Position numbers and translations under genes: made by a program. From Arenimonas terrae (lineage in GTDB: Bacteria > Pseudomonadota > Gammaproteobacteria > Xanthomonadales > Xanthomonadaceae): 64,000 nt of DNA. Positions 18,519 through 29,880 of this stretch are shown here, in pieces (position 1 is the first letter of the stretch; every line of letters begins with the position of its first letter). A model generated the notes under the pieces. That model worked only from the letters and a program-made list of their open reading frames with translations. It ran no database searches and had not been told where the DNA came from. The stretch spans positions 1,426,001 through 1,490,000 of the forward strand of contig NZ_SMDR01000001.1 in the NCBI RefSeq assembly GCF_006265115.1, in the 5' to 3' direction.

Positions 18519-20108
18519 TCAGGACTTCGCCGCCACCCCGCGCTGCAGCGAAAGCAGCCACAGCATCGCTGCCAGCACCAGATAGGCGCCGGTGAACTGC
18601 GCGGCCATGGCCAGCGCTGCGTCGTCGAGCTGCCAGGGCGCCGTCAGGCCACCGTCGGGCCGCACCGAATGGATCACGCCGAAGGCCGCGAACAGCGCAC
18701 CGACCCCCAGCGCGCCGGCGGCGGCCCGCGGACGGTGGTCGATCATCGCCGCCAGCGCCGTCGCCCACAGCATCGAGGTGATGATGAAGCCATTGCCCAA
18801 CATCACGATCACCGCCAGCTCCGGCAGGCCATGCCCCGGCGCCGCGAAAAGTTCCGCGAACCGCTCCGCCGGCACGATGCCCGGATTGCCCAGCTTGATC
18901 GCCAGCAGGTAGGCGATCGGCGGGAAGAAGGCCAGGGCCACGGCCGGTGCATGTTTCGGCGGCGTGGCCTGGAACGCCTGCACGGTGATGTCGAGCGCGA
19001 CGAAGACGATGATCGGCGCGAGCACCGCCAGCGGCAGCAGCTCCACCAGGCCCGAGACCAGGCCGAGCATGCCGCCCAGGCCGATGAACAAGCCGGTCAG
19101 CAGGGTGTAGCCGCTGCGCGCGCCCATGCGCTTGTAGGCGGGCTGGCCGATGTAGGGCGTGGTCTGCGCGACGCCGCCGCACAGGCCGGCGACCAGGGTG
19201 GAGACGGCCTCGGTAAGCAGGATGTCGCGGGTGCGGTAGTCGTCGCCGGCGGCGCGCGCGCTTTCGGTCACGTTGATGCCGCCGACCACCATCAGCAGGC
19301 CGAAGGGCAGCACGAGCGGCAGATAGGGCACGACCCGCGGCAGGCCCTCGATGAAGCCCAGCGTCGGCCACGGCAGCGCCGGCTGCGCGCTCAGGCCGGT
19401 GGGCCAGGCGAAACCCGGCGACAGGCCGGCGGCGCCGAGTCCGTAATAAAGCGCCGTGCCGACCAGGAAGGCGAACAGCACGCCCGGCAGGCGCCCCGGC
19501 AGCGGGCCGCGCGCGACCAGCGCGTACAGCAGCAGGCCCAGCGTGACGAAGCCGACCACCGGCACCTTCAGCGCCTCGACCAGGGGCAGGAAGCCCATCA
19601 GCATCAGCGCGATGCCGGCGATGGAACCGAGCAGGCCCGCGCGCGGCACCCAGCGCTGCACCTGCGCGCCGGCGAAGGAGAGCACGAACTTGAACAGGCC
19701 CATCACGATCATGGCGGCCATGCCCAGCTGCCAGGTGGCGATGGCGGCCTCGTATTCGGCCAGGCCCTCGGCGCGCAGGCCGGCATAGGCCGGGCCGAGC
19801 ACCAGCAGGGCCAGGCCGATGCTGGTCGGGGCGTCCAGGCCCAGCGGCATCGCGGTGACGTCGTCGCGGCCACTGCGCCGCGCCAGCCGGCGCGCCATCG
19901 CGGTGTAGATCAGGTTGCCGACCAGCACGCCCAGCGCCGTTCCCGGGAACATCTTCTGGAACACCACATCGGCCGGGAAGCCGAACAGCCCGATCAGGGC
20001 CGCAGACAGGAAGCCGAGGATGGACAGGTTGTCGACCACCAGGCCGAAAAATCCGTTGAGGTCGCCGGCGGCGATCCAGGGCAGTCGGCGGCGCGGCGTG
20101 CGGTTCAA
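18519..20108 (-). CDS. Putative NCS2-like permease (xanthine/uracil permease superfamily)
   Basis: A 529-residue inner-membrane protein with about 12-14 helices. DVTAMPLGLDAPTSIG (about residue 80) and the GGINVTESARAAGDDY loop (about 290) resemble the substrate-binding parts of xanthine/uracil/adenine permeases, but similarity is moderate. The start chosen is TTG at 20108: it overlaps the pgeF stop codon (TTGA) and has GGA about 7 bases upstream. An open frame upstream has no membrane or family signal. Coupling to pgeF, a purine nucleoside phosphorylase, would fit purine-base uptake or efflux (inference). Confidence 0.65.
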   Translation of the reverse strand: MNRTPRRRLPWIAAGDLNGFFGLVVDNLSILGFLSAALIGLFGFPADVVFQKMFPGTALGVLVGNLIYTAMARRLARRSGRDDVTAMPLGLDAPTSIGLALLVLGPAYAGLRAEGLAEYEAAIATWQLGMAAMIVMGLFKFVLSFAGAQVQRWVPRAGLLGSIAGIALMLMGFLPLVEALKVPVVGFVTLGLLLYALVARGPLPGRLPGVLFAFLVGTALYYGLGAAGLSPGFAWPTGLSAQPALPWPTLGFIEGLPRVVPYLPLVLPFGLLMVVGGINVTESARAAGDDYRTRDILLTEAVSTLVAGLCGGVAQTTPYIGQPAYKRMGARSGYTLLTGLFIGLGGMLGLVSGLVELLPLAVLAPIIVFVALDITVQAFQATPPKHAPAVALAFFPPIAYLLAIKLGNPGIVPAERFAELFAAPGHGLPELAVIVMLGNGFIITSMLWATALAAMIDHRPRAAAGALGVGALFAAFGVIHSVRPDGGLTAPWQLDDAALAMAAQFTGAYLVLAAMLWLLSLQRGVAAKS

Positions 20109-20860
20109 GGCGATATCCAGGCAAGGGTAGCGAGCCGGCCGCTGCGGCCGTCGCGACGATGGGAGAAGAAGCGCGCCGGGTCGGAGATCGTGCACAGGCC
20201 GCCGCCATGGACCCCGGACACGCCGGCCGCGGCCAGCCGCCGCCGCGCCAGTGCGTACAGGTCGACGCGCCAGTGCCCAGGCCGGGTCGGTGCGAAGGCC
20301 GCGGCCGCCGCGGCATCGCGGGCGAGGAAGGCCTCGCGGACTTCGGCGCCGATTTCATAGGCCTGCGGCCCGGCCGCCGGCCCGAGCCATGCGGCCAGGC
20401 GCGCCGGCGGCGTGCGCATCGCCGCGACGGTGGCTTCGAGCACGCCCGCCGCCAGGCCGCGCCAGCCGGCGTGCGCCGCCGCGACTTCGCTGCCGTCGCG
20501 GGCCGCGAACACCACCGGCAGGCAGTCCGCGGTCAGGATCGCCAGCACGACGCCGGGCGCCGACGTCACCGCGGCGTCGGCCTCGGGCTCGTCGCCGCCC
20601 GGCGCGGGCGCGGCGTCGAAACGCAGGACCCCGGTGCCGTGCACCTGCTGCAGCCAGTGCGGCGGCGACGGCAGGGCCAGCCAGTCGGCCAGGCGGGCGC
20701 GGTTGCGCTGCGCCAGCACCGGATCGTCGCCGCAGCGCAGGCCGAGGTTGAAGCGGTCGAACGGCGGCGGCGAAACGCCCTCGCCCGTGCGCAGCGTGGT
20801 CAGCGCACGCACGCCCGGCGGCGCGGGCCAGTCGGCTTCGAACCAGGCCGGCGTCGCCAT
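20105..20860 (-). CDS. pgeF: Purine nucleoside phosphorylase / laccase-domain protein PgeF (YfiH)
   Basis: A 251-residue cytosolic enzyme of the multicopper-polyphenol-oxidase/YfiH family, shown in other bacteria to phosphorolyse purine nucleosides and to help peptidoglycan editing. The zinc/catalytic residues are in LQQVHGTGV (His), LTADCLPV (Cys) and AAHAGWRGLAAG (His). The Pro/Ala-rich start MATPAWFEADWPAPPGV is usual for the family. It follows rluD after 5 bases, as in many proteobacteria, and its stop overlaps the permease start, so rluD-pgeF-permease is probably one transcript. Confidence 0.9.
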   Translation of the reverse strand: MATPAWFEADWPAPPGVRALTTLRTGEGVSPPPFDRFNLGLRCGDDPVLAQRNRARLADWLALPSPPHWLQQVHGTGVLRFDAAPAPGGDEPEADAAVTSAPGVVLAILTADCLPVVFAARDGSEVAAAHAGWRGLAAGVLEATVAAMRTPPARLAAWLGPAAGPQAYEIGAEVREAFLARDAAAAAAFAPTRPGHWRVDLYALARRRLAAAGVSGVHGGGLCTISDPARFFSHRRDGRSGRLATLAWISP

Positions 20861-20865
20861 GGGCG

Positions 20866-21876
20866 CTATTTCTTGGCGGCGGCCGTGTCGGCGCGCAGGT
20901 CGAGCAGCAGGCCCTGCATGTCGTCGGGCAGCGGTGCCTCGCAGGCGACCGGCTCGCCGGTGGCGGGGTGCCTGAAGGTCAGTTTCTCCGCGTGCAGGGC
21001 CTGGCGGCGGAAGCCGTGCAGGCGCGCGGCCAGTTCCTCGGTCGCGGCCTTGGGCAGCCGGAAGGCGCCGCCGTAGAGCGGGTCGCCGACGATCTGGTGG
21101 CGCACATGCGCCATGTGCACGCGGATCTGGTGGGTGCGGCCGGTTTCCAGGCGGCACTCGACCAGGGTGTGGGCGCGGAACTTCTCGCGCACGCGGTAGT
21201 GGGTGATGGCATCGCGGCCGCCGCCTTCCTTCACCACGGCCATGCGCACGCGGTCCGTCGGGTGCCGGCCGATCGGGGCGTTGATGGTGGTGCCGGCGAC
21301 CATCGTGCCCTGCACCACCGCCAGGTATTGGCGATGGACCTCGCGGCCCGACAGCTGTTCGACCAGGGAGGTATGGGCGCGCAGCGTGCGCGCGACCACC
21401 ATCAGGCCGGACGTGTCCTTGTCCAGGCGGTGCACGATGCCGGCGCGCGGCAGCTCGGCCAGGCGCGGGTCGAAATGCAGCAGGGCGTTGACCATCGTGC
21501 CGCGCGGATTGCCGGCACCGGGGTGCACGACCAGGCCGGCCGGCTTGTTCACCACCAGCACGTCTTCGTCCTGGAAGAGGATGTCCAGCGGGATGTCCTC
21601 GGCCTGCGCGTCGGTCTCGATCTCCATCTTCACCGACAGGGCCACGGCCTCGCCGCCGCGCACGGCTTCCTTGGGTTTGACCACCCGGCCACCGAGCAGG
21701 GCGTCGCCGGACTTGATCCATTCGGTCAGGCGGGACCGGGAGAAATCCGGGAACAGTTCGGCCAGCACCTGGTCGAAACGGCGGCCGGCGGCGTTCAGGG
21801 GGATGCTGGCTTCCAGCAGCTCGCGTTCGCTGTCGTCGGCGTCGTGGATGGGGGACTGGGACATGGGGGCGGGCAT
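20866..21876 (-). CDS. rluD: 23S rRNA pseudouridine(1911/1915/1917) synthase RluD
   Basis: Isomerises three uridines in helix 69 of 23S rRNA. The 336-residue protein has an N-terminal S4 RNA-binding domain (about 22-90: [19 protein letters not shown]) and a catalytic domain with the family's [18 protein letters not shown], whose Asp is the nucleophile (about residue 150), and [17 protein letters not shown]. Start codons at 21876 and 21864 are both possible; neither has a strong ribosome binding site. The gene is divergent from bamD, an arrangement known in other gammaproteobacteria. Confidence 0.95.
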   Translation of the reverse strand: MPAPMSQSPIHDADDSERELLEASIPLNAAGRRFDQVLAELFPDFSRSRLTEWIKSGDALLGGRVVKPKEAVRGGEAVALSVKMEIETDAQAEDIPLDILFQDEDVLVVNKPAGLVVHPGAGNPRGTMVNALLHFDPRLAELPRAGIVHRLDKDTSGLMVVARTLRAHTSLVEQLSGREVHRQYLAVVQGTMVAGTTINAPIGRHPTDRVRMAVVKEGGGRDAITHYRVREKFRAHTLVECRLETGRTHQIRVHMAHVRHQIVGDPLYGGAFRLPKAATEELAARLHGFRRQALHAEKLTFRHPATGEPVACEAPLPDDMQGLLLDLRADTAAAKK

Positions 21877-21934
21877 CTCGTGGGACCGGGGGCGGACCGG
21901 GCCCCGTTCATGGAGGCGACACCGGGCTTTCCGG

Positions 21935-21940
21935 TATTAT
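21935..21940 (+). promoter_or_regulatory. Possible -10 element for bamD
   Basis: TATTAT lies 42 bases before the bamD ATG in the rluD-bamD divergent gap. No good -35 is seen, so this is a weak call. Confidence 0.3.
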
Positions 21941-21981
21941 CCCCGAACTCGCTGCCTCCAGCGCCCTGACCTGCCATCCTG

Positions 21982-22815
21982 ATGACCCGACTGCCCGGAA
22001 CGTTCCGCGTCCTACTGATCCTCATGCTGCTGACCGGCCTGAGCGGCTGCCAGAGCCTGGGCAAGCTGTTCGGCGGCAAGGAAGAACCCACCGAGACCCT
22101 GCCGGTGGAGGAGATGTACCGTGAGGCCAAGGGGTCGATGGACGGCCACAACTACGACCGCGCCGCCCGCTATTACCAGCGCCTCGCCGCCCGCTTCCCG
22201 TATGGCGCCTACAGCGAGCAGGCCCAGCTGGAGCTGGCGTACGTGCTCCACAAGCAGGCCAAGACCGAGGAAGCGACCTCGGCGATCAACCGCTTCATCC
22301 GCACCTACCCGACGCACCGTCACATCGACTACGCCTACTACCTCAAGGCGCTGATCAACTTCGACCGCGCCTCGGGCCTGCTGCTGCGCCTGGCGCGCCA
22401 GGACATGTCGGCCCGCGACCTGGGCGCCCCGACCCAGAGCCTGAACGACTTCGCCGACGTGGTGCGCCGCTACCCGAACAGCCGCTACGCCCCGGACGCC
22501 CGCCAGCGCATGATCTACCTGCGCAACCTGCTGGCCCGCCACGAGCTCAACGTCGGCCTGTACTACCTGCGCCGCGATGCCTTCGTCGCCGCCGCCAACC
22601 GCGGCAAGTACGTGCTGCAGACCTATCCGCAGAGCGAGTACGACGGCGACGCGGTGGCCCTGATGGCCGCGGCCTACACCGAACTGGGCCAGGAGCAGCT
22701 GGCGGCCGACGCCCGCAAGGTGCTGGAGCTGAACTACCCGGACCACGAATACCTGGACGGTGGCGCCTGGCCCAAGGGCACGGGCTTCTTCAGCCGCCTC
22801 AATCCGTTTGACTGA
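21982..22815 (+). CDS. bamD: Outer-membrane assembly lipoprotein BamD (ComL)
   Basis: An essential lipoprotein of the BAM complex that inserts beta-barrel proteins in the outer membrane. The 277-residue sequence begins with a type II signal peptide and the lipobox LSGC (Cys at about residue 23). It then forms five TPR-like repeats, with LPVEEMYREAK, YYQRLAARFPYGAYSEQAQLELAY, NRFIRTYPTHRHIDYAYYLK and RRYPNSRYAPDARQRM as family landmarks. The length is slightly above the E. coli protein. A terminator shared with the convergent nadE follows the stop. Confidence 0.95.
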   Translation: MTRLPGTFRVLLILMLLTGLSGCQSLGKLFGGKEEPTETLPVEEMYREAKGSMDGHNYDRAARYYQRLAARFPYGAYSEQAQLELAYVLHKQAKTEEATSAINRFIRTYPTHRHIDYAYYLKALINFDRASGLLLRLARQDMSARDLGAPTQSLNDFADVVRRYPNSRYAPDARQRMIYLRNLLARHELNVGLYYLRRDAFVAAANRGKYVLQTYPQSEYDGDAVALMAAAYTELGQEQLAADARKVLELNYPDHEYLDGGAWPKGTGFFSRLNPFD

Positions 22816-22836
22816 TCCGGCGACGGCCGGCAGGGG

Positions 22837-22867
22837 AAAACGCCGCCTCCGGGCGGCGTTTTTGTTT
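22837..22867. terminator. Bidirectional terminator between bamD and nadE
   Basis: The stem AACGCCGCC / GGCGGCGTT (22839-22860) with a TCCG loop is flanked by AAAA on the left and TTTTT on the right, so it can stop transcription from both convergent genes. Confidence 0.85.
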
Positions 22868-24502
22868 TCAGTCGCGCCAGCCCGACGTGATCGGGTAGCG
22901 CCGCTCGCGGCCGAAGGCGCGGCGCGAGAGCTTGGGGCCCGGAGCGGCCTGGCGCCGCTTCCATTCGCTGATGCGCACCAGCTTGAGCACGCGCTCGACG
23001 ATGCCCCGGTCGAAGCCGGCGCCGACGATCTCGGCCAGCGACTGCTCCTGGTCCACGTGCCGCGACAGGATGCCGTCCAGCGTCTCGTAGGGCGGCAGCG
23101 AGTCCTGGTCGGTCTGGTTCTCGCGCAGCTCGGCCGAGGGCGGGCGCGTGATCACTTGCTCGGGGATCGCCGGCGAGCGGGCGTTGCGCCAACGGCACAG
23201 CGCCTGCACCTCGGTCTTGTAAAGGTCCTTGATCGGCGCGAAACCGCCGCACATGTCGCCATAGATGGTGGCGTAGCCCACCGCGTATTCGCTCTTGTTG
23301 CCGGTGGTCAGCAGCAGGCCGCCGAAGCGGTTGCTCAGCGCCATCATCAGCGCGCCGCGGCTGCGCGACTGCAGGTTCTCCTCGGCGATGCCCGACGGCA
23401 GGCCGTCGAACAGCGGTCCCAGCGCCGAAAGGAAGCCGGTGAACGGGGCCTCGATGGCCACGGTCTCGAGCCTCACCCCTAGCAGGCGCGCCTGTTCGTC
23501 GGCCAGGTCGTTGCTCAGGTCGCTGGTGAAACGCGACGGCAGGCGCACCGCGGCGACGTTGCGCGCGCCGAGCGCATCGACCGCCAGGGCCAGCACCAGG
23601 CCCGAGTCGATGCCGCCCGAAAGCCCCAGCCAGACGCGGTCGAAGCCGTTCTTGCCGCAGTAGTCGCGGATGCCGCGCACGATGGCGCGGTAGGCCAGGG
23701 ATTCGCGTCCCTCGTCCTCCTCCGCCGGCCAGCGCACGGGGGTGAACCGGCGCGTGCCGGCATCAAAATCGGCGACCAGCCAGTGGTCCTCGAAGGCGCG
23801 TGCGGCCGGGTGCACGCCGCCGTCGCCATCGGCCAGCACCGAGGCGCCGTCGAACACCAGCTCGTCCTGGCCGCCGACCACGTTGAGATAGGCCAGCGCG
23901 ACGCCGGTCTCCTGCACGCGCTGGGCCAGCAGCGCGTCGCGCTGGGCGGTCTTGTCGCTCTCGAAGGGCGAGGCGTTGGGCACCACGACCAGCTCGGCGC
24001 CCCGCGCGGCGGTGTCGGCCAGCGGCTCGGCGAACCACAGGTCCTCGCAGATCACCAGGCCGACCTGGACGCCATGCACCTCGAAGGTGCAGGCGCCGCC
24101 GTCGGGATCGACGGCGAAGTAGCGGCGCTCGTCGAACACGGCGTAGTTGGGCAGTTCGCGCTTGCGGTAGGTCTGCTCGATCCGGCCGTCGCGCAGCACG
24201 CTGGCGGCGTTGTACACCACCGCGCCCGCGGCCTGCGGCCAGCCGACCACCGCGGTGATGCCCCCGGTGCAGGCGGCAGCGACTTCGGCGATGGCGCGTT
24301 CGCAGGCGGCCAGGAAGGCCGGGCGCAGCAGCAGGTCCTCGGGCGGGTAGCCGGAGATCGCGAGCTCGGGAAACAGCACCAGGCCGGCGCCGTGCACGTC
24401 GCGGGCGTCGGCGATCATCGCCGCGATCCGGCGCGCGTTCGACTCCACCGCACCCACCGGGAAGTCGAACTGGGCCAGGGCGATTCGCAGGATTCGTGAC
24501 AT
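22868..24502 (-). CDS. nadE: Glutamine-dependent NAD+ synthetase
   Basis: Makes NAD+ from nicotinate adenine dinucleotide, using ammonia released from glutamine. Residues about 5-245 are a nitrilase-type glutaminase with the Glu-Lys-Cys triad in FPELAISGYPPEDL, KRELPNYAVFDE and VICEDLWF. Residues about 265-540 are the synthetase with the PP-loop LSGGIDS and TTGNKSEYAVGYATIYGD. The 544-residue length is normal for the glutamine-dependent form found in gammaproteobacteria. No ammonia-only shortening is present. Confidence 0.95.
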   Translation of the reverse strand: MSRILRIALAQFDFPVGAVESNARRIAAMIADARDVHGAGLVLFPELAISGYPPEDLLLRPAFLAACERAIAEVAAACTGGITAVVGWPQAAGAVVYNAASVLRDGRIEQTYRKRELPNYAVFDERRYFAVDPDGGACTFEVHGVQVGLVICEDLWFAEPLADTAARGAELVVVPNASPFESDKTAQRDALLAQRVQETGVALAYLNVVGGQDELVFDGASVLADGDGGVHPAARAFEDHWLVADFDAGTRRFTPVRWPAEEDEGRESLAYRAIVRGIRDYCGKNGFDRVWLGLSGGIDSGLVLALAVDALGARNVAAVRLPSRFTSDLSNDLADEQARLLGVRLETVAIEAPFTGFLSALGPLFDGLPSGIAEENLQSRSRGALMMALSNRFGGLLLTTGNKSEYAVGYATIYGDMCGGFAPIKDLYKTEVQALCRWRNARSPAIPEQVITRPPSAELRENQTDQDSLPPYETLDGILSRHVDQEQSLAEIVGAGFDRGIVERVLKLVRISEWKRRQAAPGPKLSRRAFGRERRYPITSGWRD

Positions 24503-24550
24503 CGGGACTCCGCTAGCAGGCCGGCGTTTGCCGGCAGGTGGCCAGAACGA

Positions 24551-24577
24551 CGAAGGGCCGCACTAGGCGGCCCTTCG
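24551..24577 (-). terminator. Hairpin terminator after sucD
   Basis: A perfect 10-bp stem (CGAAGGGCCG / CGGCCCTTCG) with a seven-base loop, 22 bases past the sucD stop. The T-run on the minus strand is weak. Confidence 0.6.
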
Positions 24578-24598
24578 GGTCGGTGCGGTGACGCAATC

Positions 24599-25480
<882 letters not shown>

Positions 25481-25500
25481 GTGTGCTTTGTCCCAGGTTT

Positions 25501-26661
<1,161 letters not shown>

Positions 26662-26803
26662 GCGGCTACCTGTGTGGGGAAGGGGCGCGAGCGAGGGCCG
26701 GTATTGTCGCCGACCCCCCCGGCAAAGGCAAAATCACCAGTTCCCGCGGCGGGCGGGCCACCCGGGACCGGGGCGGGCCCGGGCCGGTGGCATACTTCCC
26801 GCC

Positions 26804-28438
26804 ATGGCGCCCACTCCCCGCAAATCGCAGGCATCGTCCCCGCAGCGGCGCGAGCTGTACTTCTTCACCCTTTACCGGGTCCTGGAGGCCGCGCTGCTGG
26901 GCCTGGTGGCCTTCAGCCCGGCCGGCGAAATGCTGCTGACGATCCGCGAGCCGGCGATGCTGCAGACGCTGGTCGTGCTCTACATGGCGGCCTCCGTCGC
27001 CCTGCTGGTCGCCAGCTACCGCAGCCAGATGCCGGCCCCGCACCAGGCGGCGATCGGCCTGGGCCTGGACCTGCTGATCGTCGCCGGCACGCTGAGCACG
27101 ACCACCGGCAGCCAGGGCGGCATCGCCCTGCTGATGCTGTTCAACGTCGGCGCCGGCGCGCTGATCCTGCCGCAGCGTGCGGGCCTGGGCTTTGCTTCGG
27201 CCGCCGCGATCATCGTCCTGGCCGACAGCCTCTACCACCGCACCGTCGACCCGCTCAATGCCCGGCCGATGGCCGAGTCGGTGATGTTCAGCGTCACCTA
27301 CCTGGCGACGGCCGTGCTGTGCGAGCTGCTCAGCCGGCAGGTCACCGAGTCGCAGGCGCTGGCCGAGAAGCGCGGCGAGGAGCTGGCCAACCAGGCCGAG
27401 ATCAACGAACTGGTGATCCGGCGCATGCGCACCGGCATCCTGGTGGTGGACGGCGACCACCAGGTCCGCGTCTGCAACGAGGCCGCGTGGGCCCTGCTGG
27501 GCAAACCCTCGCCGGACCGCAAGCAGCTGGCGGACGTCGCCGGCGAGCTGCACAAGGCGCTGGGCCGCTGGCGCAGCGGCCGCAGCGAGATCCCGCGGCC
27601 CATGACACTGGCCGAAGGCGCGCCCGAGGTGCTGCCGCGCTTCGTTTCGCTCAGCCTGACCGACAACCTCTACCTGATCTTCCTGGACGACAGCCGCATC
27701 TACTCCGACCGCGCGGAGGAACTGACCCTGGCCACCCTCGGCCGGCTCTCCGCCAGCATCGCCCACGAGATCCGCAACCCGCTCGCCGCCATCAACTATT
27801 CCGTGCAGCTGCTCGAGGAGGCGACCGAGCTGCCCGAGGCCGACCGCCGCCTGCTCGAGATCATCCACACCCAGTGCCAGCGCATGAACGGCATCGTCCA
27901 GGACATCCTGGGCCTGGCCCGGCGCGAGCGTTCCCAGCCGGAAACCGTGGACATCGGCCAATTCGCCCGCCGTTTTGTCGACGAATACCGCGCCAGCCAT
28001 CCGCTGGAGACCGACATCCTGCAGTCGGTGGCCGAACGCAGCACCCTGGCCATGGCCGACCCCCGGCACCTGCACCAGGTCCTGACCATCCTGGTCCAGA
28101 ACGCCCTGACCTACGGCCGCATGCCCGGCGAGCCGGCCAAGGTGACCGTCGCCGTGCGCAGCGGTCCGCCCGGGGCCCCGCCGGAGATCAACGTGCTGGA
28201 CCGCGGCCCCGGCATCCCGCCGGGCGTGGCGGAGCGGATTTTCACTCCGTTCTATACGACCAGCGAACACGGCACCGGCCTGGGGCTGTACATCGCCCAG
28301 CAGCTCTGCGAAGCCAACCAGTGCACCCTGACCTACCAGCCGGTGCCCGGGGGCGGCAGCTGCTTCCGGATCGTGATGCCGCCGGGCATGACCCTGATGC
28401 AGGACGACACGTCCTCCGGCCGGCTCAATCTGGCCTGA
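26804..28438 (+). CDS. pilS: Two-component sensor histidine kinase PilS
   Basis: Senses pilin status in the inner membrane and controls PilR. The 544-residue protein has about six N-terminal helices (residues 25-185), a PAS-like linker (about 205-310), a HisKA domain with the phosphorylated His in SASIAHEIRNPLAAI (about 325), and an ATPase domain with N-box QVLTILVQNALTYG, DRGPGIPPGV and GTGLGLYIAQQL. The ATG at 26804 was chosen because MAPTPRKS precedes the first helix directly; an open frame from 26660 overlaps the sucC 5' region and is unlikely. pilR follows after 50 bases. Confidence 0.93.
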   Translation: MAPTPRKSQASSPQRRELYFFTLYRVLEAALLGLVAFSPAGEMLLTIREPAMLQTLVVLYMAASVALLVASYRSQMPAPHQAAIGLGLDLLIVAGTLSTTTGSQGGIALLMLFNVGAGALILPQRAGLGFASAAAIIVLADSLYHRTVDPLNARPMAESVMFSVTYLATAVLCELLSRQVTESQALAEKRGEELANQAEINELVIRRMRTGILVVDGDHQVRVCNEAAWALLGKPSPDRKQLADVAGELHKALGRWRSGRSEIPRPMTLAEGAPEVLPRFVSLSLTDNLYLIFLDDSRIYSDRAEELTLATLGRLSASIAHEIRNPLAAINYSVQLLEEATELPEADRRLLEIIHTQCQRMNGIVQDILGLARRERSQPETVDIGQFARRFVDEYRASHPLETDILQSVAERSTLAMADPRHLHQVLTILVQNALTYGRMPGEPAKVTVAVRSGPPGAPPEINVLDRGPGIPPGVAERIFTPFYTTSEHGTGLGLYIAQQLCEANQCTLTYQPVPGGGSCFRIVMPPGMTLMQDDTSSGRLNLA

Positions 28439-28488
28439 GACCAGCTGCTTCGGCTAAGGTGTAGGGGCCTCAACCCCTCCGGTACCGC

Positions 28489-29877
28489 ATGGCCACCCCC
28501 CGCAGCGCCCTCGTAGTCGATGATGAACGCGACATCCGGGAACTGCTGGTCCTGACCCTGGGCCGCATGGGCCTGCGCGTGGACACGGCGGCCGACCTCT
28601 CCAGCGCCCGGGCGCAGCTGGCCCAGTCCAGCTACGACCTCTGCCTGACCGACATGCGCCTGCCCGACGGCTCGGGCCAGGAGCTGATCGAGCTGATCGC
28701 CCAGCGCTACGCCGACACCCCGGTGGCGATGATCACCGCCTTCGGCAACGTCGAAGCCGCCGTGAACGCACTCAAGGCCGGCGCCTTCGACTTCGTCACC
28801 AAGCCGGTCGACCTTTCCGTGCTGCGGCGGCTGGTGCAGCACGCCCTGGGCCTGAACGAGCAGCGCCGCACGGCCAGCCCGGCGAGCGCCCGCCTGCTGG
28901 GCGAATCGCCGCGCATGCAGCAGCTGCGCCAGACCATCGGCCGCGTCGCACGCAGCCAGGCGCCGGTCTACATCACCGGCGAATCCGGCGTCGGCAAGGA
29001 GCTGGTCGCCCGCCTGATCCATGAGCAGGGCTCGCGCGCCGCCGGCGCCTTCGTGCCGGTGAACTGCGGCGCGATCCCGTCGGAGCTGATGGAAAGCGAA
29101 CTGTTCGGCCACAAGAAGGGCAGCTTCACCGGCGCGCACGCCGACAAGGAAGGCCTGTTCCAGATCGCCCAGGGCGGCACGCTGTTCCTGGACGAGGTCG
29201 CCGAGCTGCCGCTGCACATGCAGGTGAAACTGCTGCGCGTGATCCAGGAGAAGACCGTGCGCCCGGTCGGCGCCCCGGCCGAGCTGCCGGTGGACGTGCG
29301 CATCCTTTCGGCGACCCACAAGAACCTGGGCCGCCTGGTCGAGGACGGCAAGTTCCGCCACGACCTGTACTACCGCATCAACGTGATCGAGCTGCAGGTG
29401 CCGCCGCTGCGCCAGCGCCGCGAGGACATCGCGCCGATCGCCGCCACCATCCTGCAACGCCTGGCCGCCGGCCAGCCGGACGCACCGATGCTGTCGGAGG
29501 AAGCGGAGGCGGCGCTGAGCGCCTATCCGTTCCCGGGCAACGTGCGCGAGCTGGAGAACATTCTCGAACGCGCCGTGGCGCTGTGCGAAGGCCAGCGCAT
29601 CGAAGTCGCGGACCTTTACCTGCCGCAGGTCGACAGCCTGATCGGCCAGGAAGCCGACGTGCCGCTAAAGGCCGTGCTGGCCGCACCCACCCAGGCCGCC
29701 GCCGGGCTGGCGGGTCCGGACGCCACCGCCCTGCCGGACGCGATCGAGCAGATGGAGCGCGACACCATCCAGAAGGCGCTCGAGGCGAACCGCTACAACA
29801 AGACCAAGACCGCCGCCCAGCTCGGCATCACCTTCCGGGCGCTGCGCTACAAGCTCAAGAAGCTGGGGATGGAGTAG
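28489..29877 (+). CDS. pilR: Sigma-54-dependent response regulator PilR
   Basis: Activates pilA transcription by RNA polymerase with RpoN. The 462-residue protein has a receiver domain (1-120, phosphorylated Asp in CLTDMRLPDG), an AAA+ domain (about 137-370) with Walker A GESGVGKE, the sigma-54 contact loop GSFTGA and FPGNVRELENI, and a Fis-type HTH (about 425-462) ending TAAQLGITFRALRYKLKKLGM. A sigma-54 promoter and a palindrome lie in front of pilA 3.2 kb downstream, giving the expected target. Confidence 0.95.
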   Translation: MATPRSALVVDDERDIRELLVLTLGRMGLRVDTAADLSSARAQLAQSSYDLCLTDMRLPDGSGQELIELIAQRYADTPVAMITAFGNVEAAVNALKAGAFDFVTKPVDLSVLRRLVQHALGLNEQRRTASPASARLLGESPRMQQLRQTIGRVARSQAPVYITGESGVGKELVARLIHEQGSRAAGAFVPVNCGAIPSELMESELFGHKKGSFTGAHADKEGLFQIAQGGTLFLDEVAELPLHMQVKLLRVIQEKTVRPVGAPAELPVDVRILSATHKNLGRLVEDGKFRHDLYYRINVIELQVPPLRQRREDIAPIAATILQRLAAGQPDAPMLSEEAEAALSAYPFPGNVRELENILERAVALCEGQRIEVADLYLPQVDSLIGQEADVPLKAVLAAPTQAAAGLAGPDATALPDAIEQMERDTIQKALEANRYNKTKTAAQLGITFRALRYKLKKLGME

Positions 29878-29880
29878 GCG

